Below are positions 8,988 through 17,608 of a stretch of DNA of 35,660 bases, in pieces (the stretch's first letter is position 1; each line of letters opens with the position of its first letter). Made by a program: the position numbers and the translations under genes. The DNA is from Altererythrobacter sp. (GTDB lineage Bacteria > Pseudomonadota > Alphaproteobacteria > Sphingomonadales > Sphingomonadaceae). A model generated the notes under the pieces. That model saw nothing but the letters and a program-made list of their open reading frames with translations, ran no database searches and was not told where the DNA came from. Where the stretch lies: contig JABDKI010000089.1 in the NCBI GenBank assembly GCA_013002295.1, positions 1-35,660 of the forward strand, written 5' to 3'.

Positions 8988-10568
8988 ATGGGTGTGTTGA
9001 AGAAATTCAGCCGGAAACTGCGCCGCAGCAAAAGCGGCAATGCCGCGATTCTCGTCGCGTTGGGTATGCCTGCCTTGATGGGCGGTGCAGGCTTGGCCGT
9101 GGACACGGCGCAATGGTATTTGTGGGAACGTGAATTGCAATTTGCAGCTGATCAGGCAGCCTTGGCCGGTGCATGGGCTCGCGGCAATGGCGATACCAGC
9201 ACAACTTATGTCACCCGCGCCGACCAAGAATTCTCCGACAATTTGTCAATCATCGCAGACAACGGCGCAACCCATTCAGCCACGTTGGCCGACTATGACT
9301 CAGGTACACAGAATAGCGTGCTCGTCAGCGCAGAAGTGATTGCTAACCTTCCTTTCGCAAGCTTTGTAATGGGACGTAGCGCGACCATCCGCGTAAACGC
9401 GCAAGCAATTTGGCAGACGACAGATGCGTACACTGCGTGCCTGATGTCGCTTCACCCAAGTGCAGTGCGTGCAATGTGGTTTAATGGTGGTCCGACTGTC
9501 GATGCTGCTTGTGGCGTTGCTTCAATGTCAACCGCTTCAAACTCAATCACCACTAACGGCAGCAGCGGCCCACAGAACATCAATACTGTTGCATCTGCGG
9601 GGGGGATCAGTGACGGCGCAGGGATGTTCACAAATGCTAGCCAAATCGAAAACTTTGATGGCTTGATCGACCCGTATGAAAGCTTAACTCCACCAGACAA
9701 CCCCACCCCGCGTTCGCTGTCATGCGCGCCCTCAAGCGGAACATGGACCGCTGACGACACGACAACCATAACTGTAACTTACAACTACTATCGCGGTAGA
9801 AATGCAGTTCAGGCTGAGCGCGACGGGGCAATTACGTATGTTGACGCAAAGGCAAGCACTACATCAAGTACGAGTTCCGTCGGTGTTACTTACACGTCGT
9901 CTCCGGTTAACGGAACTTCTGTAAACAATAGTGGCATATATCAAATTGCTGGTAGTGGCCCCGACAAGATATTCGAAGAAGCGATTGAAACTACCACAGT
10001 TACCTACTCAAATGTTGTTGCAGCGTTGGCGGCCGGTAACTGGGCGTATCCAGGAACTTACTCAAGTTTTACCGTTGGTTGTGACACCACCCTTTACAGC
10101 GGAGTTTATGTAATTGACGGCGGTGTACTGAAACTCAACGCCGGTAACGAGCTATCTGGAACCGGGGTGATGTTTGTTTTAAAGGACGGCGCCCAGGTTG
10201 ATATCAATGGTGGCGCTGATGTCTATCTCACGCCGATGACCGCATTGGAATTGATTGCACTTGGCGTGGCAGCTGACGACGCAGCTCTAATCGAAGGCAT
10301 GCTAATCTTCGAACATCCGGATTCGCCGGGTCATAAAGGCAGCACACTAAATGGCGGCGCCAATTTCGACCTCAATGGTGTTGTCTACATGCCTAATAGT
10401 GAAATTCTGCTGTCTGGTGCGATGACAGCGTCCGCCAACTGCCTTATGATCATGTCGTCGAAGCTTCAGATTGGTGGCACGGCCAACCTCACAACGCTTT
10501 GCCCCCCGGGCGAAACACACAGCACAATCGTCGGCAACGGTGGCACGCGCGTAAGGCTGGTGGGATAG
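8988..10568 (+). CDS. TadG-like pilus-assembly-related protein
   Basis: A 526-residue protein with the TadE/TadG N-terminus: a short basic leader, then SGNAAILVALGMPALMGGAG with AVDTAQWYLWERELQFAADQAALAGA, a single membrane segment like that of type IV pseudopilins. The large outer part has a beta-rich section (YSGVYVIDGGVLKLN, GTGVMFVLKDGAQVDINGG, GVVYMPNSEILLSG) typical of sphingomonad TadG proteins. Residues about 255-345 form a Ser/Thr-rich stretch with DNA visibly richer in A and T. ATG 8988 follows AAGGA. It leads a three-gene cluster with two TadE-like genes, probably a surface-appendage accessory set. The name TadG is used in the family sense only. Confidence 0.8.
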   Translation: MGVLKKFSRKLRRSKSGNAAILVALGMPALMGGAGLAVDTAQWYLWERELQFAADQAALAGAWARGNGDTSTTYVTRADQEFSDNLSIIADNGATHSATLADYDSGTQNSVLVSAEVIANLPFASFVMGRSATIRVNAQAIWQTTDAYTACLMSLHPSAVRAMWFNGGPTVDAACGVASMSTASNSITTNGSSGPQNINTVASAGGISDGAGMFTNASQIENFDGLIDPYESLTPPDNPTPRSLSCAPSSGTWTADDTTTITVTYNYYRGRNAVQAERDGAITYVDAKASTTSSTSSVGVTYTSSPVNGTSVNNSGIYQIAGSGPDKIFEEAIETTTVTYSNVVAALAAGNWAYPGTYSSFTVGCDTTLYSGVYVIDGGVLKLNAGNELSGTGVMFVLKDGAQVDINGGADVYLTPMTALELIALGVAADDAALIEGMLIFEHPDSPGHKGSTLNGGANFDLNGVVYMPNSEILLSGAMTASANCLMIMSSKLQIGGTANLTTLCPPGETHSTIVGNGGTRVRLVG

Positions 10569-10570
10569 AC

Positions 10571-11026
10571 ATGACAAAGTCAGTCCTAAAATCACTGCTC
10601 GCCTGCAATGGCGGCAGTGTTGCGATCGAAACAGCATTTATCGTGCCAATTCTGGCGACTATGGTGCTTGGCGGATTGGAGGTGAGCAATATCGTTTCAC
10701 GCCAAGCTGAACTCCAAACTGCCGCCGCTGAAGCGGCCGCAGTGGCGTTGGCGCGCGCGCCTAATGAAGCAAGCGAACGCCAAATGCTTGAGAGTATCAT
10801 TGTGTCATCGACAGGATTGGCTGCGGACAAGGTGTCGATGGTGCTTCGCTATCGTTGCGACACAGAACTAACTTTGGAAACCAATGCAAGTAGCTGTTCT
10901 TCGGCTGCGGTTGTTTCCGAATTCATCATTATCCGCATGAAGGATACCTACACGCCAGCCTGGACGCATTTTGGTATTGGCGGCCCAGTAGATTTCAACG
11001 TTTCGCGCCGGGTGCAAATTTCATGA
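10571..11026 (+). CDS. TadE-like pseudopilin family protein
   Basis: A 151-residue protein with the TadE signature CNGGSVAIETAFIVPILATM, one membrane helix and a small outer domain with two cysteines (RCDTELTLE, ASSCSSAA), which could form a disulfide. TadE-type minor pseudopilins are processed by a prepilin peptidase and help build Flp/Tad pili. The track ORF starts at 10499, but ATG 10571, two bases after the TadG stop, is the sensible start. Its stop overlaps the next gene by ATGA. Confidence 0.82.
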   Translation: MTKSVLKSLLACNGGSVAIETAFIVPILATMVLGGLEVSNIVSRQAELQTAAAEAAAVALARAPNEASERQMLESIIVSSTGLAADKVSMVLRYRCDTELTLETNASSCSSAAVVSEFIIIRMKDTYTPAWTHFGIGGPVDFNVSRRVQIS

Positions 11027-11454
11027 TTACAAACAGTAAATTTTTCGCTCGGGATAACAGTGGCTCGACCATCGTTGAGTTCGCGATCCTTGCCCCGGCA
11101 ATAATCGGATTATTATTCGGAGTGTTTCAAGTAGGTCTTGGGATGCAAGCCCAAAACGCCCTACGATCAATTGCACAAGAAACCGCGCGTTATGCAGTTG
11201 TCGAGTATCAAAAAGGCAATGAAATCGACAATGCCACAATCATAACTTGGGCAGAAAGCCGCGGTGCAGGAGCGCCTTACCTGCTCAACAATACTTTTGA
11301 TGTTCGGGTCACTGATGTCTCTACGCCCCGCGTATTCGGTACCCATGAGAAAACCATCAGTTTGACATATACTCCGCCATCAGTGGTTCCCTTGGTTGAC
11401 TGGGTGTCACCCCAGCTCACTTATTCACGGCCGATCATCGTCATCGACGAATAG
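11023..11454 (+). CDS. TadE-like pseudopilin family protein
   Basis: A 143-residue protein with NSGSTIVEFAILAPAIIGLL at the N-terminus, the Glu-containing TadE membrane motif, followed by an outer domain beginning MQAQNALRSIAQETARYAVVE. It shares the architecture of the preceding gene but differs in sequence, so the pair are paralogues of the same family rather than a recent duplication. It ends the TadG-TadE-TadE cluster just before a strong bidirectional terminator shared with pdhB. Confidence 0.85.
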   Translation: MITNSKFFARDNSGSTIVEFAILAPAIIGLLFGVFQVGLGMQAQNALRSIAQETARYAVVEYQKGNEIDNATIITWAESRGAGAPYLLNNTFDVRVTDVSTPRVFGTHEKTISLTYTPPSVVPLVDWVSPQLTYSRPIIVIDE

Positions 11455-11474
11455 ATTGGGTGATTCGTAACTAT

Positions 11475-11504
11475 AAAGCGGCGGGCCTTAGTGCCCGCCG
11501 CTTT
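11475..11504. terminator. Bidirectional intrinsic terminator between the Tad cluster and pdhB
   Basis: A perfect 12-bp inverted repeat (AAAGCGGCGGGC paired with GCCCGCCGCTTT, six-base loop) lies between the convergent TadE and pdhB stops. The plus strand continues CGTTTC. With A residues on one flank and T residues on the other, it can serve both transcripts. Confidence 0.88.
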
Positions 11505-11513
11505 CGTTTCGGA

Positions 11514-12872
11514 CTAATCCTTGTAACAAACCTTCTTGACGGCAGTGACGATGCGCGGCGCATCAATCAGCGCAAGCTTCTCCAGGTTCGCTGCATAGGG
11601 TAGCGGAACATCTTCATCGCATACGCGCAAGACCGGCGCGTCAAGATGATCGAATCCATCCTCCATGCAAATTGCCATCACTTCAGATGCGATTGAGCAT
11701 GTGGGCCAACCCTCTTCAGCGATCACGAGGCGGTTCGTCTTGGCGAGCGAAGTCAGGATTGCTTCCCTGTCCAGCGGGCGCAAAGTGCGAAGGTCGATAA
11801 CTTCTGCATCGATACCTTCTTCAGCCAGTGTGTCCGCCGCTTCCAGCGCGAGTCCGACCCCGATCGAGTAACTGACGATTGTAACGTCGCTGCCTTCACG
11901 CATGATCCGCCCCTTGCCGATGGGCAGGACATAGTCTTCCATGTCGGGCACATCGAAGCTGCGGCCGTAAACCAGCTCGTTCTCGAGGAAGACGACTGGA
12001 TCTTCGCTGCGGATCGCTGCCTTCAAAAGGCCCTTAGCATCTGCGCTGTCATATGGTGCAATCACGATCAGACCTGGCACACTGGCGTACCACGGGCCAT
12101 AGTTCTGGCTGTGTTGGGCACCAACCCGGCTGGCCGCGCCATTCGGGCCGCGGAACACGATTGGACAGCGCATCTGCCCGCCAGACATATAGTTTGTTTT
12201 CGCGGCTGAATTGATGATGTGATCAATCGCCTGCATCGCGAAGTTGAAAGTCATAAACTCGACAATGGGACGCAATCCGCCCATCGCCGCGCCGGAACCA
12301 ATCCCCGCAAAGCCGTATTCTGTAATTGGCGTGTCGATCACGCGCTTGGGACCAAATTCGTCGAGCAGGCCTTGCGTGACCTTATACGCGCCTTGGTATT
12401 CGGCGACTTCTTCACCCATCACAAAGACACGTTCGTCGCGGCGCATTTCCTCAGCCATGCCGTCACGTAAAGCTTCACGAACCGAGACTGGGGAGAAGCT
12501 CGTGCCTTCAGGGATTGATGGGTCAGCTTGTGGCTTTGCGACTGGCTTCGAAGGAGCAGGCGATGGTGCTGGAGCGGGCGCAACGTCCGCAGCAGGCGCC
12601 GCAGATGTCTCTGAAGGGCTCGCGTCGTCCCCCTCGCCTTCTAATTCGGCAATTACAGTGCCGACAGCGACATTCTCCGTGCCTTCCGCGACAAGGATCT
12701 TCGTAATCACGCCGTCATCAATGGCTTCAAATTCCATCGTTGCTTTGTCGGTCTCGATCTCCGCAATGATATCGCCGGCTTCAATCGTGTCGCCCACGTT
12801 CTTAAGCCATTTGGCGAGTGTGCCTTCTTCCATAGTCGGAGAAAGCGCCGGCATCTTGAGTTCAATCGCCAT
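11514..12872 (-). CDS. pdhB: Pyruvate dehydrogenase E1 component, beta subunit, with N-terminal lipoyl domain
   Basis: A 452-residue protein in two parts. Residues 1-80 form a biotinyl/lipoyl domain with the lipoylated lysine in [11 protein letters not shown] flexible Ala/Pro-rich linker (about 85-120) leads to the transketolase-type E1 beta domain ([49 protein letters not shown]). E1 alpha and beta decarboxylate pyruvate with thiamine diphosphate and transfer the acetyl group to E2. A lipoyl domain on E1 beta is typical of alphaproteobacteria. The start ATG lies 3 bp after the pdhA stop, with GGAG inside the pdhA tail, so the two are an operon. Confidence 0.96.
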   Translation of the reverse strand: MAIELKMPALSPTMEEGTLAKWLKNVGDTIEAGDIIAEIETDKATMEFEAIDDGVITKILVAEGTENVAVGTVIAELEGEGDDASPSETSAAPAADVAPAPAPSPAPSKPVAKPQADPSIPEGTSFSPVSVREALRDGMAEEMRRDERVFVMGEEVAEYQGAYKVTQGLLDEFGPKRVIDTPITEYGFAGIGSGAAMGGLRPIVEFMTFNFAMQAIDHIINSAAKTNYMSGGQMRCPIVFRGPNGAASRVGAQHSQNYGPWYASVPGLIVIAPYDSADAKGLLKAAIRSEDPVVFLENELVYGRSFDVPDMEDYVLPIGKGRIMREGSDVTIVSYSIGVGLALEAADTLAEEGIDAEVIDLRTLRPLDREAILTSLAKTNRLVIAEEGWPTCSIASEVMAICMEDGFDHLDAPVLRVCDEDVPLPYAANLEKLALIDAPRIVTAVKKVCYKD

Positions 12873-12875
12873 GGC

Positions 12876-13958
12876 TCAATACTCCTCCACCAGAACATCG
12901 GTGTAGAGCTCAGACGCATCCGGCTCTGGCGAAGTTTCAGCAAAGTCCGCGCTTTCCGCAACGCGGGCCCGGATTGCCTTGTCGATGGCTTTCAAGTCTT
13001 CCTCTGTCTTGCCGTTTTCAAGCAGGACTTTCTTGAGCCCTTCGATGGGATCGCGATTGTCACGCATTCCCTGCACCTCTTCTCGGCTACGATATTTGGC
13101 AGGGTCGGACATGGAATGACCGCGATAACGATAAGTATTGCATTCTATCAACACGGGTCCGCCGCCTTCGCGTACGTGCTTGAACGCGATTTCGGCAGCG
13201 CTGCGAACCTCGAGCACGTCCATGCCGTTCACATCCATTCCTGGAATGCGAAATGCTGTGCCGCGGCGGTGGAATTCGGTCTCTGCGCTCGATCGTGCCG
13301 TGCTGGTGCCCATGGCATACTGATTGTTCTCGACCACAAACACGATTGGTAGATTCCAAAGGGACGCCATGTTGAAGGTCTCATAGACCTGGCCTTGGTT
13401 GGCTGCGCCATCACCAAAATACGCCAGGCATAGACCGCCATCTTCGTTGTATTTGTGCGCCAGAGCGAGTCCACCGCCGAGCGATACTTGCGCCCCTACA
13501 ATGCCATGGCCGCCATAGAATTTGTGCTCGGTGCTGAACATATGCATCGAGCCGCCCTTCCCCTTCGAAATACCAGCCTGACGTCCGGTCAGCTCTGCCA
13601 TAATGACGTTGGGATCGATGCCGTAAGCAAGCATATGGCCATGATCGCGATAGCCGGTGATCACACTGTCCCTGTCATTATCAAGCGCGCTTTGTAGGCC
13701 AATCGCAACAGCTTCCTGCCCGATGTACAAATGGCAAAAACCGCCGATCAGGCCGAGACCATAAAGCTGACCTGCCTTTTCCTCAAACCGGCGGATGAGA
13801 AGCATCTGCTCATAGAAAGTGAGCAATTCCTCTTCGCTAGCATCGTATTTGAGGTTCTTCTCATGCGCTTCCTGAAGCGAATGCAGAACGAACTCGCCGT
13901 CGTTTGTAGCTGGAGATTTACCAGACGCATCCTGCGTCTTTTTCGCGGCTTTAGCCAA
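12876..13958 (-). CDS. pdhA: Pyruvate dehydrogenase E1 component, alpha subunit
   Basis: A 360-residue thiamine-diphosphate-dependent E1 alpha. The cofactor motif begins with GDGAANQGQVYETFNMA and ends in VVENN, as expected for GDG-x(n)-NN. RFEEKAGQLYGLGLIGGFCH and YRYRGHSMSDPAKYRSREE, a loop with the phosphorylatable serines of mitochondrial enzymes, support the call. The N-terminus is a Lys/Ala-rich extension of about 25 residues. The start is TTG 13958 with AAGGAT about nine bases upstream. It is the first gene of the pdhA-pdhB operon and has a recognisable promoter upstream. Confidence 0.96.
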   Translation of the reverse strand: MAKAAKKTQDASGKSPATNDGEFVLHSLQEAHEKNLKYDASEEELLTFYEQMLLIRRFEEKAGQLYGLGLIGGFCHLYIGQEAVAIGLQSALDNDRDSVITGYRDHGHMLAYGIDPNVIMAELTGRQAGISKGKGGSMHMFSTEHKFYGGHGIVGAQVSLGGGLALAHKYNEDGGLCLAYFGDGAANQGQVYETFNMASLWNLPIVFVVENNQYAMGTSTARSSAETEFHRRGTAFRIPGMDVNGMDVLEVRSAAEIAFKHVREGGGPVLIECNTYRYRGHSMSDPAKYRSREEVQGMRDNRDPIEGLKKVLLENGKTEEDLKAIDKAIRARVAESADFAETSPEPDASELYTDVLVEEY

Positions 13959-14010
13959 AGCTCACATCCTTGTTTATTGTTCTTCCCCGGGGAGGTGGGT
14001 TGCTCGCATA

Positions 14011-14040
14011 CTATAGGCGCAAGCCGCACGGTTACGCAAC
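14011..14040 (-). promoter_or_regulatory. Probable sigma-70-type promoter of pdhA-pdhB
   Basis: On the minus strand TTGCGT and TATAGT are separated by 18 bases and lie about 55 bp before the TTG start of pdhA. The palindrome CCCCGGGG (plus 13987-13994) sits between promoter and gene and would be in the leader. The placement is by eye, with no transcript data. Confidence 0.5.
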
Positions 14041-14091
14041 GTCAAGCGCGCATCTGCGCATACGAAATCTTCAAGTTGAATTGAGCCGCAA

Positions 14092-14391
14092 TTACTCTTG
14101 GTCAAGCGTGATGACGATCTCATCCGGGTGAACAACATTCATGTTCTCCCGCAGCAGCTCGCCCACCAAGTCAGGGTCCGCCCCATCCGGATGAAGCCGG
14201 TCGACCTTATTCTTGAGCATGTCTCGCTTGACTTGCATCTCCGCAATCTGAGCCTTGCGTTGTTCCAGCAGCTCTTCAGTCTCGTTCCACTCGAGCAGTC
14301 CTGTCGGACCCCCAATCGCAAAACTCGCAATAAGCAGCAGTGCCGCAAGAGCCAAGCCCTGCCTCAATTGCTCTTTTGGTGGTTTGCGCAT
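14092..14391 (-). CDS. FtsB/DivIC-like septum formation initiator protein
   Basis: A 99-residue bitopic protein: a short basic cytoplasmic start (MRKPPKEQLRQG), one membrane helix (LALAALLLIASFAIGG), then a coiled coil (EETEELLEQRKAQIAEMQVKRD region) and a short outer C-terminal section. This is the layout of FtsB/DivIC, a division protein that joins FtsL and FtsQ and helps activate septal peptidoglycan synthesis. Small size and low sequence conservation make architecture the main evidence. GAGGA stands about nine bases upstream. The gene lies upstream of pdhA on the same strand, a common neighbourhood in sphingomonads. Confidence 0.75.
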   Translation of the reverse strand: MRKPPKEQLRQGLALAALLLIASFAIGGPTGLLEWNETEELLEQRKAQIAEMQVKRDMLKNKVDRLHPDGADPDLVGELLRENMNVVHPDEIVITLDQE

Positions 14392-14460
14392 TTTGCCCCG
14401 TCCTCGTCAAACGCACAGAATCATAGTTAACTGCCGCGTGCAAGTGGTTTGTGTCACAAA

Positions 14461-15621
14461 TCAGTAGGAACGCGGCAGCCCGAGTACGTGTTCGGACAAA
14501 TATGACAGGATGAGGTTGGTCGATATGGGCGCGACGGTGTAGAGCCGCGCTTCGCGAAACTTCCTTTCGACATCATACTCTTCAGCGAACCCAAACCCGC
14601 CAAAGGTCTGCACGCACATATCCGCCGAAGCCCAGCTTGCCTCCGATGCAAGCAGCTTGGCCATATTGGCTTCTTCGCCCGCATTGCCGCCTTGATCATA
14701 AACATCAGCCGCATGGTGCACCATCAATTCGGCCGCGCGCATTTGCGCATAGCAACGCGCGATCGGAAACTGCACGCCTTGGTTCTGACCTATTGGTCGG
14801 CTGAAAACTTCGCGTTCATTGGCGTAGCCCTTTGCCTTTTCAATGAACCATTTGGCATCGCCGATGCATTCGGCAGCGATCAAAACGCGCTCTGCGTTCA
14901 TGCCCGAAAGGATATAGCGGAAGCCCTTCCCTTCTTCCCCGATCAGCGCGCTGGCCGGGATACGCATATCGTCGAAGAAAACTTCGCAAGACGAATGGTT
15001 CATCATCGTGCGGATCGGCTTGATCGTCATCCCCTTCCCCACAACTTCGCGCATATCGACAAGGAAGATCGACAGCCCTTCGGTTCGCTTCTCCACTTCC
15101 TCACGCGGTGTTGTTCGTGCCAGCAACAGCATCAGATCGGAATGCTCGGCCCGGCTCGTCCAGATCTTCTGGCCGTTGATCACATATTCATCGCTGTCTT
15201 TCGTTGCGCGAGTCTTGAGCGAAAGCGTATCGGTTCCGCTGGTTGGCTCGGAGACGCCGAATGCCTGTAGGCGCAGCTCACCGTTGGCGATCTTGGGTAG
15301 ATATTCGGCCTTTTGCGCATCGCTGCCGTATCGAAGCAGGGTGTTCATGATGTACATTTGCGCATGGGCCGCACCGCCATTGCAACCTGAAGCCTGGATC
15401 TCTTCCATGATGACCGATGCTGCATCTAGCTTAAGTCCGCTGCCCCCAAACTCTTCCGGGATCAGCGCGGCCAAAAAACCGGACTTGGTGAGCGCATCAA
15501 CAAATTCTGCCGGATAATCCCGCGTGCGATCCTTTTCACGCCAATACTCGCCGGGAAACTCTTCACAAAGCGCACGTACCGCGCGTCGGATCTCAGTCAG
15601 TTCTTCGCTTTCCTGCATCAC
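14461..15621 (-). CDS. Acyl-CoA dehydrogenase family protein
   Basis: A 386-residue flavoenzyme with the FAD and substrate motifs of the family: FGVSEPTSGTDT, IWTSRAEHSDLMLLLART, CEVFFDDMRIPA, QTFGGFGFAEEYDVERKFREA. It oxidises an acyl-CoA to the enoyl-CoA and passes electrons to ETF. The usual catalytic Glu in the C-terminal YEGT motif is absent; the sequence there reads LYTVAPISTN. A glutamate occurs instead at Glu244 in GMNAERV, the position used by isovaleryl-CoA and long-chain enzymes. The substrate is unknown, with branched or medium acyl chains possible. GTG 15621 and ATG 15618 are adjacent possible starts; AGAGGG upstream fits GTG slightly better. Confidence 0.92.
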   Translation of the reverse strand: MMQESEELTEIRRAVRALCEEFPGEYWREKDRTRDYPAEFVDALTKSGFLAALIPEEFGGSGLKLDAASVIMEEIQASGCNGGAAHAQMYIMNTLLRYGSDAQKAEYLPKIANGELRLQAFGVSEPTSGTDTLSLKTRATKDSDEYVINGQKIWTSRAEHSDLMLLLARTTPREEVEKRTEGLSIFLVDMREVVGKGMTIKPIRTMMNHSSCEVFFDDMRIPASALIGEEGKGFRYILSGMNAERVLIAAECIGDAKWFIEKAKGYANEREVFSRPIGQNQGVQFPIARCYAQMRAAELMVHHAADVYDQGGNAGEEANMAKLLASEASWASADMCVQTFGGFGFAEEYDVERKFREARLYTVAPISTNLILSYLSEHVLGLPRSY

Positions 15622-15777
15622 TGCTGGATTTCCCTCTTTGAAGTTGCCTGCGCTGATTGCCCAAGTGCGAGCGCCAAGTCCACCTGATCAAGTTGATAGA
15701 CTTGCGCAATCGGTACTTTCGGATCAATACCCTTGCGCTATCCATTGGTTTGGTAGGCAACGGGGACAATCTTAAAT

Positions 15778-16623
15778 ATGCTCAATCAGATCGATTATCA
15801 GGTCACGGCAATGATGGACGGATTTGTGCAATCCATCCCATTGATCGTTGTCGCCATTATTATCCTTTTGCTGACCGGTCTGGTCGCTGGTTTTGCAGTC
15901 AAGATTGCAGATCGCATCACTGGAAAAGCTGACGTTCGGCCTTCTCTGCGAAATCTGGTGGAGACTTTGGTCAAACTGGCAATCTGGCTGTTCGGCGTCA
16001 TGCTGGCGGCAATTGTCGTTTTCCCCGACTTAACCCCTGGTAGCCTGTTCGCCGGCCTAGGCATTGGTGCGGTCGCAATCGGCTTTGCATTCCAGGATAT
16101 CTTCGAGAATTTTCTTGCGGGCGTGTTGATCATGCTGCGTCAGAAAATGCGCATTGGCGACACGATCGAATGCGAAGGAATCGAAGGCAAGGTTGAACAC
16201 ATCACCTTGCGCGAAACACACGTTCGCGCATTGTCTGGAGAGCTGACGGTCGTTCCGAACTCGATCTTGTTCAAGAACCCGGTCGAAATACTGACCGATC
16301 AGGAACAGCGCCGCTTCGATGTTGTGGTTGGCGTTGCCTATGACTCAAACCTTGATCAAGCAGCAGAAGTAATCCGAAAGTCGGTAGAGAGCGTGGATGG
16401 AATCATTCTCGACAAAGGCATTGATGTCTTTGCGCAAGAGTTCAATTCCTGCTCTGTCGATTTCAAGGTCCGTTGGTGGACTGGCTCGACCAATCGGGAC
16501 GGGCACGAGAGCCGTGACAAGGTCATCCGCGCAATCAAGCAAGGCTTGGACAATGCGGGTATCGAAATCCCCTTCCCCTATGTCACGCATACATTCAAGG
16601 GTGCGGTCCCCCTCGATAAATAG
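15778..16623 (+). CDS. Small-conductance mechanosensitive channel (MscS family)
   Basis: A 281-residue membrane protein with three N-terminal helices: roughly residues 18-42, 60-85 and the pore helix. The pore-lining helix and gate read GLGIGAVAIGFAFQDIFENF, the Gly/Ala-packed pattern of MscS TM3. RIGDTIECEGIEGKVEHITL starts the beta domain of the cytoplasmic vestibule, and ELTVVPNSILFKNPV follows as expected. It should open under membrane tension and release solutes during hypo-osmotic shock. The length matches E. coli MscS. GGGGA lies about 12 bases before ATG 15778. It stands as a single gene. Confidence 0.93.
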   Translation: MLNQIDYQVTAMMDGFVQSIPLIVVAIIILLLTGLVAGFAVKIADRITGKADVRPSLRNLVETLVKLAIWLFGVMLAAIVVFPDLTPGSLFAGLGIGAVAIGFAFQDIFENFLAGVLIMLRQKMRIGDTIECEGIEGKVEHITLRETHVRALSGELTVVPNSILFKNPVEILTDQEQRRFDVVVGVAYDSNLDQAAEVIRKSVESVDGIILDKGIDVFAQEFNSCSVDFKVRWWTGSTNRDGHESRDKVIRAIKQGLDNAGIEIPFPYVTHTFKGAVPLDK

Positions 16624-16693
16624 CGCTTGCTTAAGGGTTAGTGGCCTTTAGGTTTTTTCGTGCTACTCAATTTCTTCAAGGAGATTGTGTGCC

Positions 16694-17608
16694 ATGGAAA
16701 TCCTGCGTTTTGACCCCGCCCGTTTCACCAGCATCCCTGACTATCCATTTTCCGAGAACTGGTTGGAAATCGAATTGGGTGGCGGACACCGCGGACAGAT
16801 GCATTACCTCGATGAAGGGCCCAAAGACGCACCGCCTTTGCTGCTGTTTCATGGCGAGCCAAGCTGGAGCTTCCTCTATCGCAAGATGATCCCAATCCTG
16901 GTGCAGGCGGGATTCCGCTGCCTCGCGCCAGATCTGATCGGATTTGGCAAGAGCGACAAACCTGACGATCAAAGCTTTTACACCTATGCTCGCCACGTTG
17001 ATTGGCTCGAACAATGGCGGGATGCCATGGTGCCTCAGGAAGCCGGGCTCTTTTGTCAGGACTGGGGCGGACTGTTAGGCCTTCGAATGGTTGGCCGCGC
17101 GCCTGACCGGTTCAGTTTTGTTGTGGCCAGCAACACATTCCTGCCGACCGGCGGCACGCCTTCGCCTGCGTTCCTCGCTTGGCGCGAGTTTGCGAAAAGC
17201 TCGCCCGATTTCAAGATTGGTGAGCTACTACAGCGTGCGACCTTTACCGAGCGTTCAGCGGCAGAAGTTGCTGCCTATGACGCCCCCTTCCCTGACGAAC
17301 CGAGCAAAGCGGGCGCGCGTGCTTTCCCTCAGTTGGTGCCGGTCGAAGATGGCATGGCAGGCATTGAAGAAAACACAGCAGCTTGGGAGCATTTGGCCGC
17401 ATACGACAAGCCGTTCCTGACCCTGTTTGGTGCGGACGATCCTGTTACGGGCGGGCTCGGAGAAACACTAGCCGGGCGGATCAAAGGCGCAGAAGGCCTG
17501 CCGCACGACATCATGAGCGGATGTGGCCACTTCTGCCAGGAAGACCGGCCAGCAGAGCTATCCCAAGGTGTAATCGATACGGCCAATCAGGCAGGCATTC
17601 TGAATTGA
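16694..17608 (+). CDS. Haloalkane dehalogenase (HLD-I/DhlA-like alpha/beta hydrolase)
   Basis: A 304-residue hydrolase that would replace halide on haloalkanes with hydroxyl. HGEPSWSFLYRKM carries the oxyanion and halide-contact region, and CQDWGGLLGL holds the nucleophile Asp123 followed by the halide-binding Trp. GADDP (Asp248/249) supplies the acid, and GCGHFCQED has the base His279. This Asp-Asp-His order and the cap residues FLAWREF fit subfamily I with DhlA. The start was moved from TTG 16685 to ATG 16694 because AAGGAG at 16678-16683 is well spaced for it. The physiological substrate is unknown. The next gene, an MFS transporter, overlaps it by four bases. Confidence 0.9.
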   Translation: MEILRFDPARFTSIPDYPFSENWLEIELGGGHRGQMHYLDEGPKDAPPLLLFHGEPSWSFLYRKMIPILVQAGFRCLAPDLIGFGKSDKPDDQSFYTYARHVDWLEQWRDAMVPQEAGLFCQDWGGLLGLRMVGRAPDRFSFVVASNTFLPTGGTPSPAFLAWREFAKSSPDFKIGELLQRATFTERSAAEVAAYDAPFPDEPSKAGARAFPQLVPVEDGMAGIEENTAAWEHLAAYDKPFLTLFGADDPVTGGLGETLAGRIKGAEGLPHDIMSGCGHFCQEDRPAELSQGVIDTANQAGILN

